A stretch of 12,843 nt of DNA from Christensenella sp. UBA3944 (GTDB taxonomy: Bacteria > Bacillota > Clostridia > Christensenellales > DTU072): positions 1 to 12,843 of the forward strand of contig DGDU01000050.1 in the NCBI GenBank assembly GCA_002385605.1, in the 5' to 3' direction. Positions 1 to 5,920 of this stretch are shown piece after piece. The notes under the pieces were generated by a model, which saw nothing but the letters and a program-made list of their open reading frames with translations, did not search any database and had not been told where the DNA came from. Every line of letters begins with the position of its first letter. Within the stretch, counting starts at the first letter, position 1. A program made the translations under genes and the position numbers.

Positions 1-1787
1 ATTACGCCCTGCCCGAAGAAGGCTGCCGTGTGGCTTTTGTGATAAACAAAGCGGTTATAGGCATAGAGTATTCGGGCTATGTCGGGCTGATGTACGATGG
101 CAGCGAGCATAAAGTTTCGGCAACCGCCACGGGCGTGTTCGAAGGCGACGAGGTAAACCTTCTTCTCGAAGGGCATATAGCGGTATACGCGGGCAATTAT
201 ACTTTGAGGGTTGTAGGAACAGACAACGATAACTACTCCCTCCCCGCGAACGGCCTTACCCTCAATTATTCGGTGGGAAAGCCCTTCATAACCATAGTGA
301 TAGACGATAAAGAGAGCGTTTACGGCGACCCGCTCCTGCCTTTAACCTATACGGCTTACGGCTACGAAGGCGGCTTCGACCTCGGGATTGCTTTAACCAA
401 AGAAAAGGGGCTGGCGCCGGGGAAATATACGATTTCGGCGGTTTACGCGCAAAATCCAAACTTTATGCTTGCCGTAGTCGACGGCGAATACACCATTACA
501 AAGCGTACGGCGCATATAAGTTTTTCGGGATACGGCGAAGGCGGAAGCCCGAGGGAGTACAACCATTCGACCTTCAACATTTACATCAGCCTGCAAAATA
601 TCGTTTACGGCGACGATGTAAAATACTTTCCCCTGACTTTGGAGTTTGAGAAGGACGGCGAAATAGCCTTTATCGTCGAGGCCTACTCTTATCACATCGT
701 GGTGGAGGACTTCGCGGGCGAATACAGGCTAAGGATAAACGACCTTATGGGAGCCGATGCCGACAAATACGATTTCGAAGGCGCGGAAATCACATATACC
801 GTTCTGCCCCGCACGCTGACCGTAGAATTTGAAGGCAGTACCAATCTTGTGTACAACGGGCAGCCCCACAACATAAGGGCTACAGCCCGAAATCTTGTGG
901 TGGGCGACGAGGTAACCCTCTTTTATGAGGGTTCGGGCTACATAAACGCCGGCACATATACGGTAACGGTGACCGGCACGGACAACCCAAATTACAGCCT
1001 GCCCGAGAATGTTTCCCGAATTTATATGATAAACAAGGCGACCCCGTCCGTCAGCGTCGAGGCAAGGGAGTTTTATTTCCCCTACGACACGAGCAGGAAC
1101 TATTCGGTTGAGGCAACCTCAAGCAACGGCTTGCCCGTGAGATTTTACCGTATCGACGGAGAATCGCTTGTGCCTATAATGAATTCCTTCGGCGGCGAGG
1201 CGGGAATATTTAATATAATTTTAACAACGGACGAAAATCCCAATTATTTTCCCGCTACACCTGTTGAAATAACTGTTATAATATTAAGGACGAGGCTTTC
1301 GGACGGCGAAAACGCGGCCTTCCGCCTCTCCTCGGGGATAAACCCCGACGCGATGTTCGGCGGCGGCTATGTCCCCGACGCCGTTGAGGCCGCCTCGCGT
1401 ATGCCCGTTCGCAGGGACAAGCAGGTTGCCTACCTGTACCGCCCCATAGTAATCGAAGGCGGGCATGTTGTGTCGGTAAGCGGCAGGGTGACGGTAACCC
1501 TTAAGCTTCCCGAAAACTACGCGAGCGGCGGCATAGCCGAGCTTTTGTGCTACGAAAACGGGGCGTATGTCTACAAGACGGCGGCGGTGGAGGGCGGCTA
1601 TATCACCTTCGAGATGGAAAGCATCGGCGAGATTGCCCTTCTTTCCGACAGGGACCTGACCCCCAAAGGCCGCTCCTACTACGACAAGCCTTTACTTATG
1701 ATAATGTCCTTTATTGCCGCGGCGGCGGTTACGCTGTCGGCGGTGTTAATATTGAGAGCGATAGCAAAGCGCTCCGCCAAGAAATAA
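1..1787 (+). CDS. MBG-repeat surface protein, C-terminal membrane anchor (5'-partial)
   Basis: The reading frame is open to the left edge (first full codon at base 3), so the N-terminus is missing; 594 residues remain. It is a chain of beta-rich MBG-type units. One (about bases 286-510) has the typical YGD-P-LTYT opening, a PGKYTI core and a YTITK ending. Two others (57-284 and 816-1043) align end to end without gaps. A last unit runs to about 1290, followed by a C-terminal domain (about 1290-1650) that precedes the anchor. Residues encoded at about 1692-1770 form one hydrophobic helix followed by a KRSAKK tail, a stop-transfer anchor that puts the repeats outside the cell. No LPXTG motif is present. 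A signal peptide is expected upstream, out of view. Role inferred: surface display, adhesion or cell-wall association. A second surface protein follows 21 bases downstream, probably in the same transcript. Substrate or partner is unknown. Confidence 0.85.
   Translation, partial: YALPEEGCRVAFVINKAVIGIEYSGYVGLMYDGSEHKVSATATGVFEGDEVNLLLEGHIAVYAGNYTLRVVGTDNDNYSLPANGLTLNYSVGKPFITIVIDDKESVYGDPLLPLTYTAYGYEGGFDLGIALTKEKGLAPGKYTISAVYAQNPNFMLAVVDGEYTITKRTAHISFSGYGEGGSPREYNHSTFNIYISLQNIVYGDDVKYFPLTLEFEKDGEIAFIVEAYSYHIVVEDFAGEYRLRINDLMGADADKYDFEGAEITYTVLPRTLTVEFEGSTNLVYNGQPHNIRATARNLVVGDEVTLFYEGSGYINAGTYTVTVTGTDNPNYSLPENVSRIYMINKATPSVSVEAREFYFPYDTSRNYSVEATSSNGLPVRFYRIDGESLVPIMNSFGGEAGIFNIILTTDENPNYFPATPVEITVIILRTRLSDGENAAFRLSSGINPDAMFGGGYVPDAVEAASRMPVRRDKQVAYLYRPIVIEGGHVVSVSGRVTVTLKLPENYASGGIAELLCYENGAYVYKTAAVEGGYITFEMESIGEIALLSDRDLTPKGRSYYDKPLLMIMSFIAAAAVTLSAVLILRAIAKRSAKK
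57..284 (+). repeat. MBG-type protein repeat, copy A
   Basis: A 76-codon unit aligned without gaps to the unit at 816-1043. Shared landmarks include Y-x-G near the start, GDEV in the middle, AG-YT before the end, and GTDN then NYSLP at the close. The two have diverged, so this is old protein-level duplication rather than a recent DNA repeat. The end of a similar unit (YALPE ... INKA) is visible at 3-56. Confidence 0.75.
816..1043 (+). repeat. MBG-type protein repeat, copy B
   Basis: Partner of the 57-284 unit: also 76 codons, with YNG, GDEV, NAGTYTV, GTDN and NYSLP at matching positions. The unit ends in INKAT, the usual linker into the next MBG domain. Confidence 0.75.
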
Positions 1788-1798
1788 AAGTCCTATTC

Positions 1799-1803
1799 GG
1801 AGG
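1799..1803 (+). promoter_or_regulatory. Ribosome binding site of the InlB-repeat gene
   Basis: GGAGG lies five bases before the ATG at 1809, in the 21-base gap after the upstream stop codon. It fixes the start and, with no promoter seen in the gap, suggests one transcript for both surface proteins. Confidence 0.8.
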
Positions 1804-1808
1804 CGAAA

Positions 1809-3008
1809 ATGCATAACCCGGCCGAAAAACGCTTTATTATAACGGTTTCAACCATAGTCGTTTGCCTGCTCGCGGTGGCTCTTACGGTATTTCTCGCGAA
1901 GTATACCCGCGGAAGCCTTTTCCCCGACACAGAAAACGAATTCGTGAAAGTCGAATACATAAACGAAGGCGAAGAAACCACCGAGCTTATCGCCGTTAAC
2001 GGCGCTCTCAATCTTACTTACCTCGAACGCACAGGCTACACATTCAGGGGCTGGTTTTATGACGAGAGCGGCAGGATAAGGGCAAACACCGGCGATGTCG
2101 CGAAAAGCGATACCTCCTTATACGCCCTTTGGGAAATTAACCGCTACACCGTTACCGCCTACCCAAACTATAACAATCTGCCTTCGTCCAAGACGACAAT
2201 CACCTACGGCGGCTATTTTGTAATACCCGAACCATCCAGGATAGGCTACTCCTTCGACGGCTGGTATTACGACGCCGAGTACGAAGAGGCCGTTTTGCTT
2301 AGCACCATGCCCGCCCGGCACCTTACCGTTTACGCAAAATGGAGGAAAAACAATTACACCGTCAAGTTTATGACAGGCGAGGGCGTAGACCCCATAGCCG
2401 ATATGCAGGCGCCCTATAATGACCCCATCGAACTGCCCGTGCCCGAAAAGCAAGGCTTTACCTTTATGGGCTGGTACAGGGAGAGCGGATTTGTTAACGA
2501 GATAGAATCCGGCACCCTCATGCCCGCCAATAACCTTGTGCTTTACGCCCGCTGGCAGGCAAACACTTATTACATCACCTTCAACTCCATGCTTGGCACC
2601 CCTGTCGTTCTCTTAGAGGCGGCGTTCGGCGAGGATATTTCGGAGCTTGAGCTCCCGACTCCCGCACGCCCGGGCTACGACTTCATATATTGGTATACCG
2701 ACGACGAAAACACCGCTTTCGTGCCAGACACAATGCCTTTGGGCGGCATAACCCTCAACGCGAAGTGGGAAGCCCGCACGGATACCCCCTACAGGATAGA
2801 GTACTACTTCGAGACCGACGACGGCGGCTTCGAGCTTTCGGAAAGCGAAACCGAATCGCTTGTGGGCACAACCGACGATTACAGATACATCTATCCCAAG
2901 ACCTTCTTAGGCTATGTGTACTTCGGCGACCATCCCGACAACTACACCGAAGGTTTAATCTACGGCGACGGCTCGACGGTATTCAAGCTGTACTATAAAA
3001 AGGCATAG
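1809..3008 (+). CDS. InlB B-repeat surface protein with N-terminal membrane anchor
   Basis: A 399-residue protein. Residues about 9-30 form a hydrophobic helix after a short positively charged tail: an uncleaved signal anchor or signal peptide that exports the rest. Four Listeria-Bacteroides (InlB B / Flg_new) repeats follow at about 46-109, 112-178, 182-249 and 253-320. Each has the GY-F-GWY core and ends in the L-AKW or L-ARW signature; the fourth reads FIYW. Residues 327-397 form a different, MucBP-like tail (YRIEYYF start, VFKLYYKK end). In Listeria InlB the B repeat is a small beta-grasp-like module; in gut Clostridia these are common surface modules of mostly unknown ligand. No sortase motif or catalytic domain is seen. 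Topology is opposite to the preceding protein, which is anchored at its C-terminus. The gene ends at a strong terminator. Surface adhesion or scaffolding is inferred, not shown. Confidence 0.88.
   Translation: MHNPAEKRFIITVSTIVVCLLAVALTVFLAKYTRGSLFPDTENEFVKVEYINEGEETTELIAVNGALNLTYLERTGYTFRGWFYDESGRIRANTGDVAKSDTSLYALWEINRYTVTAYPNYNNLPSSKTTITYGGYFVIPEPSRIGYSFDGWYYDAEYEEAVLLSTMPARHLTVYAKWRKNNYTVKFMTGEGVDPIADMQAPYNDPIELPVPEKQGFTFMGWYRESGFVNEIESGTLMPANNLVLYARWQANTYYITFNSMLGTPVVLLEAAFGEDISELELPTPARPGYDFIYWYTDDENTAFVPDTMPLGGITLNAKWEARTDTPYRIEYYFETDDGGFELSESETESLVGTTDDYRYIYPKTFLGYVYFGDHPDNYTEGLIYGDGSTVFKLYYKKA
1944..2768 (+). repeat. Four tandem InlB B-type protein repeats
   Basis: Four units of about 64-68 codons, recognisable by G-Y/F-x-F-x-G-W-Y in the middle and L-x-A-x-W at the end (ALW, AKW, ARW, AKW). 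They are diverged, with no long identical DNA stretches noticed. Confidence 0.8.
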
Positions 3009-3026
3009 ATAAAAGCCTAATATATG

Positions 3027-3056
3027 AAAAAGGGCTCTCGCGGGAGAGCCCTTTTT
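3027..3056. terminator. Bidirectional rho-independent terminator
   Basis: Perfect 13-bp inverted repeat (3027-3039 with 3044-3056) with loop GCGG. The GC-rich part is GGGCTCTC/GAGAGCCC, flanked by A5 on the left and T5 on the right, so it works on both strands. It sits between the convergent InlB-repeat gene (stop 3008) and galE (stop 3079). Confidence 0.92.
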
Positions 3057-3078
3057 ATTTTTATATCTCAGTTTTTGG

Positions 3079-4074
3079 TTACATTTTGTTTTTCTGGAAG
3101 TTCCATAGGTCTTGGCACATCTCGTCCAGCCCGCGCTTAGCCGACCAGCCGAGCAGCTCTTTGGCTTTGTCGGGGCTGGCGTAGCAGACGGCGACATCGC
3201 CCGCCCTGCGTGGGCCTATGCGGTATTTTATCGTCTTGCCCGAGGCTTTCTCGAAGGCTTTTAACATTTCGAGAACGCTGTAGCCTGTGCCGGTGCCGAG
3301 GTTAATTGCCTCGACGCCGAACTCATCTATATGCTCTAAGGCGGCCAGATGCCCTTCGGCAAGGTCGGTTATGTGGATGTAATCGCGCACGCCGGTGCCG
3401 TCGGGGGTGGGGTAATCGTTGCCGTGCACAACGAGGCTCTCTAACTTGCCCGCAGCGACCTGGGCGATATAGGGCATAAGGTTGTTGGGTATGCCCTTGG
3501 GATCTTCGCCGATAAGCCCGCTCTTATGCGCCCCCACGGGGTTGAGGTACCTTAAAAGGACGATGTTCCAGTTGTTGTCGGAGGCGTAGAGGTCCTTAAG
3601 GATATTTTCTATCATCAGCTTGGTCGAGCCGTAGGGGTTTACCGCGGCAACGGGCATATCCTCGGTGAGAGGCACCTTTTTGGGCACGCCGTATACCGTC
3701 GCCGAAGAGCTGAATATGAACTTCTTTACATTAAACTCCTTCATAACCTCAAGCAGGGTTATGGCCGAGAACAGGTTGTTTTTGTAGTAGGTAAGTGGGA
3801 TTTCCACGCTTTCGCCCACGGCTTTTAAGCCTGCGAAGTGTATTACGGCGTAGATATCGTGCTCCGAAAAGATCTTTCTCATGAGGGCCTTGTCACAGAC
3901 ATCGCCCTCGTAAAAAGCGATCTTTTTGCCCGTAATCTCTTCGACATTCTTTACGGCTTCGTAGCTGCTGTTGGAGAAGTTATCCACCGACACCACATCG
4001 TAGCCGGCTTCTATAAGAGATACCTCGGTGTGAGTGGCGATATATCCGGCGCCACCCGTAACAAGAATTTTCAT
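3079..4074 (-). CDS. galE: UDP-glucose 4-epimerase
   Basis: Interconverts UDP-glucose and UDP-galactose (often also the N-acetylated forms) in the cytoplasm with bound NAD. The 331-residue length is usual for the family. An N-terminal Rossmann motif TGGAGYIA spans residues 6-13. The SSSATVYG strand (122-129) carries the active-site serine region. The YxxxK pair is Tyr148/Lys152 in NPYGSTK. Family signatures NPVGAH, GEDPKGIPNNLMPYI and VRDYIHITDLAEGH all follow, and RRAGDVAVCYA lies near the C-terminus. One oddity: the third glycine of the canonical GxxGxxG loop is Ala13 (GCC codon). It is the last gene of a minus-strand operon after the kinase and the CBM9-like gene. The ten-base gap holds part of its ribosome site, and translation is probably coupled. 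N-acetyl specificity cannot be read from the sequence with confidence. Confidence 0.96.
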   Translation of the reverse strand: MKILVTGGAGYIATHTEVSLIEAGYDVVSVDNFSNSSYEAVKNVEEITGKKIAFYEGDVCDKALMRKIFSEHDIYAVIHFAGLKAVGESVEIPLTYYKNNLFSAITLLEVMKEFNVKKFIFSSSATVYGVPKKVPLTEDMPVAAVNPYGSTKLMIENILKDLYASDNNWNIVLLRYLNPVGAHKSGLIGEDPKGIPNNLMPYIAQVAAGKLESLVVHGNDYPTPDGTGVRDYIHITDLAEGHLAALEHIDEFGVEAINLGTGTGYSVLEMLKAFEKASGKTIKYRIGPRRAGDVAVCYASPDKAKELLGWSAKRGLDEMCQDLWNFQKNKM

Positions 4075-4082
4075 ATATATAA

Positions 4083-4086
4083 CCTC
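4083..4086 (-). promoter_or_regulatory. galE ribosome binding site overlapping the upstream stop codon
   Basis: On the minus strand GAGG starts inside the TGA stop of the CBM9-like gene (4087-4085) and lies eight bases before the galE ATG. This arrangement favours reinitiation by the ribosome that has just finished the upstream gene. Confidence 0.7.
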
Positions 4087-4654
4087 ACATTAATATTTCC
4101 ATCGGGACAAACGCGTCGGGTTTGTGGAAACTGGCGCTTCTTGTGGGGGATAAGGCGTAAAGCCTCAGGTCGCCCGCGTCGTTAAAGTCCTGCCTGTAGA
4201 AATTGATAAGCGAGCAATCGGCGCTCCAGCCTATCTCTTTGAGCCAGGCAATGGGAATGGTTATCCTTGCCGCGTAACCCGCCTCGGTGGGCAAAACCTC
4301 GGTTTCGACGGGGTTTTCCTCAATAGGGGTTACGGTAATGCCGCTTCCGTCCCTGTCAGGATTATCGACTATGGCGGCGTATTTTAATCTTGCGGGGTTT
4401 ACGCTTACCTCGAGATAGCGCTCGGGGCGCCCGAGGGTTATCATAACTTCGACGACATCGCCTTTGTAAAGCTTGTCGTTGTCCTTGTCGCCGAAAACTA
4501 CGGGGCTGGCCTCTACGCAATCAAACACGAAAACAAGGTTTTCCCCGTCGTGGTAATACGATACCGCGGTGTGCTGCTCGCAATCGCCGCCGGCGACATT
4601 CTCGAACAGGTCCTTAGTCTTGGTGTATCCGGCTATTCTGATTCTCAACGGCAT
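4085..4654 (-). CDS. Cytoplasmic CBM9-like (DOMON-type) protein
   Basis: A 189-residue beta-rich protein with the pattern of family 9-like carbohydrate-binding domains: a strand with NLVFVFDC, a D-KLYKGDVVEVMI segment (about 60-73), then YLEVSVNPA (about 80-88), and a closing AARITIPIAWL segment (about 148-158). Such domains normally sit in secreted enzymes. Here there is no signal peptide, membrane helix or catalytic domain, so the protein should be cytoplasmic and free-standing. The ATG at 4654 lies inside the kinase gene (41-base overlap) but has a good GAGG site four bases upstream, which supports this start. It sits between a sugar kinase and galE in one operon, so binding a sugar, sugar phosphate or glycan fragment is plausible. 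The family call rests on pattern recognition and is moderate; the function is unknown. Confidence 0.7.
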   Translation of the reverse strand: MPLRIRIAGYTKTKDLFENVAGGDCEQHTAVSYYHDGENLVFVFDCVEASPVVFGDKDNDKLYKGDVVEVMITLGRPERYLEVSVNPARLKYAAIVDNPDRDGSGITVTPIEENPVETEVLPTEAGYAARITIPIAWLKEIGWSADCSLINFYRQDFNDAGDLRLYALSPTRSASFHKPDAFVPMEILM

Positions 4655-5720
4655 AATACCTCACAATCTCGTTCATGTCGTTTATTTTATTTTCCATTTC
4701 GGTTACCATTTTAATTTGAGTGCGAGCCCTGTCCAAATTATGCCCTTCGCGGTGTATTCTAAAATACTTGTCGCCCTCTATGTGGTCGGTAAGGAAGCGC
4801 ATGCCGCACTCGAAGGTCATAAGAAGCGCCCCGAAAGCCATATTCTCGATTTCGGATGGGGCCAGCACGGGGGCTACCTCCTCCATAAAGCCCCGGGTAT
4901 AGGCCTTGTACATCTCCATATTGAAGTTAACGAGCGACAGGTCGCGCTCGTCCTCGGCGCCCGTATTTGCTCCCGAGCGTATGCCGTCGCCGAAGTCGTA
5001 CACAATCGAGCCAGGCATAACGGTGTCTAAGTCTATTACGGCTGCGAACTCGTCGCGGCCAAGGTCTATTAGCACATTGTTAAGCTTTGTGTCGTTGTGG
5101 GTTACCCTTAAGGGCATATCGCCGCTTGCGATAAGCGAGGTAATCTTTTTGCAATAGCCCTTGCGGGAGAGGAAGAAATCTATCTCCGCGCTTACCTCTT
5201 TTACCCTGCCCATGGGGTCTGCCTTCAGGGCGGCAACGAACTTTTTGAACCTGTCATTTGTGTCGTGAAAGCGCGGTATGGACTCCGAAAGGCTGTCCGC
5301 GGGGTACCCGTCCAGCAGCTTTTGGAAGTTGCCGTAGCCCTTGCCGCAAAGATACATGAGCCGCGGCGAGGAGGGGATATCTATGCTTACCGCGTTTATA
5401 AAATTATAAAGCCTGTAATATTCGCCGTCGTCTGTATGTAAATAGTTTTGCCCGTCTGCCGTGGGTATAAGCTTTAGCGCCTCTTTGCCGCTGTCTGTAA
5501 GCTTGGCGTTTATGTAGGCGGTAACGCCGGCGATGTTTCGCATAAGCGCGGGGACATCCTTGAATATCCTGTGGTTTATGCGCTGAAGTATATATCCGGC
5601 GCCGCTGTCCGTCCGGGCAAGATAAGTGTCGTTTATATGCCCTCTGCCGTACCTGTCGCAGGAAACGGGGCTTCCTTCTATCCTGAACCCTTTTAGAACT
5701 TTCGCGAGTTTTTCGTCCAT
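4614..5720 (-). CDS. Anomeric sugar kinase, N-acetylhexosamine 1-kinase (NahK/LnpB)-like
   Basis: An aminoglycoside-phosphotransferase-fold kinase of the group that includes bifidobacterial NahK, which phosphorylates GlcNAc/GalNAc at C1 with ATP. It has 368 residues, near NahK's usual length. The N-lobe has the group's GRGHINDTY glycine-rich motif (25-33) and YILQRINHRIF strand (43-53). The catalytic loop is HNDTKLNN with Asp210 and Asn215, and the metal site is IDLDT (229-233). The ATG at 5720 is chosen because GGAG lies four bases upstream; an in-frame TTG at 5741 has no such site. First gene of an operon with the CBM9-like gene and galE, which mirrors the kinase and epimerase of the lacto-N-biose pathway. 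Relatives are often misnamed mucin desulfatase. The fold and kinase activity are well supported; the exact sugar is inferred. Confidence 0.85.
   Translation of the reverse strand: MDEKLAKVLKGFRIEGSPVSCDRYGRGHINDTYLARTDSGAGYILQRINHRIFKDVPALMRNIAGVTAYINAKLTDSGKEALKLIPTADGQNYLHTDDGEYYRLYNFINAVSIDIPSSPRLMYLCGKGYGNFQKLLDGYPADSLSESIPRFHDTNDRFKKFVAALKADPMGRVKEVSAEIDFFLSRKGYCKKITSLIASGDMPLRVTHNDTKLNNVLIDLGRDEFAAVIDLDTVMPGSIVYDFGDGIRSGANTGAEDERDLSLVNFNMEMYKAYTRGFMEEVAPVLAPSEIENMAFGALLMTFECGMRFLTDHIEGDKYFRIHREGHNLDRARTQIKMVTEMENKINDMNEIVRYYAVENQNSRIHQD
4659..4662 (-). promoter_or_regulatory. Ribosome binding site of the CBM9-like gene inside the kinase gene
   Basis: Minus-strand GTGAGG sits just before the ATG at 4654, within the last codons of the kinase gene. 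It supports the 41-base overlap being real. Confidence 0.7.
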
Positions 5721-5724
5721 TTTT

Positions 5725-5728
5725 CTCC
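5725..5728 (-). promoter_or_regulatory. Kinase ribosome binding site (decides the start)
   Basis: GGAG followed by four A residues and ATG on the minus strand. It selects the ATG at 5720 over the in-frame TTG at 5741. Confidence 0.75.
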
Positions 5729-5770
5729 GAAGTATAATCAAAACGGTTTTTTCCTTACCATATTACCGCA

Positions 5771-5782
5771 GTATAATTATAC
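5771..5782. repeat. 12-bp perfect palindrome over the kinase -10 box
   Basis: GTATAATTATAC is its own reverse complement and contains the minus-strand TATAAT. It may be an operator half or simply a consequence of AT-rich promoter sequence. Confidence 0.5.
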
Positions 5783-5803
5783 CATCAAAATTGTCATTTA
5801 CAA
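5776..5803 (-). promoter_or_regulatory. Promoter of the kinase-CBM9-galE operon
   Basis: On the minus strand, -35 TTGTAA (5803-5798), a 16-base spacer and a perfect -10 TATAAT (5781-5776) preceded by TGG, an extended -10. Transcription should start near 5769, about 50 bases before the kinase ATG. Confidence 0.7.
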
Positions 5804-5804
5804 T
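5790..5804. repeat. Dyad ATTGT-N5-ACAAT over the kinase -35 box
   Basis: A 5-bp inverted repeat with a five-base centre that covers the minus-strand -35. Its centre lies about 20.5 bp from the centre of the palindrome at 5771-5782. A repressor site is possible; the half-sites are short, so confidence is low. Confidence 0.35.
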
Positions 5805-5845
5805 AATATTTGAGGTAAATCTTTGCGAGAGGGGCAACATTCTTA

Positions 5846-5881
5846 TTGTCTTTTAATAATGGGCATAGTATACTATATAAT
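5846..5881 (+). promoter_or_regulatory. Promoter region of the serS operon
   Basis: Two overlapping sigma-A-type candidates: TTGTCT (5846) with 17-base spacing to TATACT (5869-5874), and TTAATA (5853) with 17-base spacing to a perfect TATAAT (5876-5881). Either gives a 5' leader of roughly 35-45 bases, too short for a T-box. Confidence 0.7.
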
Positions 5882-5911
5882 TATCAGAGAGAAATTTGTC
5901 AATAATTGTTT

Positions 5912-5916
5912 GGAGG
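5912..5916 (+). promoter_or_regulatory. serS ribosome binding site (decides the start)
   Basis: GGAGG lies four bases before the ATG at 5921. It excludes an in-frame TTG at 5906, which would sit upstream of this site. Confidence 0.85.
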
Positions 5917-5920
5917 AAGT

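Noticed and set aside
57..1043. Recent DNA-level tandem duplication in the MBG gene
   Set aside because: The units match at protein level with many substitutions; no long identical DNA blocks were seen, so the duplication is old.
30..1787. GTG at 30 as the start of the first protein
   Set aside because: The frame is open to base 3 and the upstream codons read as the end of another MBG repeat (YALPE); the protein begins outside the window.
5720..5741. TTG at 5741 as the kinase start
   Set aside because: No ribosome site precedes it, while ATG at 5720 has GGAG at good distance.
5881..5920. T-box riboswitch upstream of serS
   Set aside because: Common for Firmicute synthetase genes, but the leader after the promoter is about 40 bases, far too short, and no T-box core or terminator/antiterminator pair is visible.
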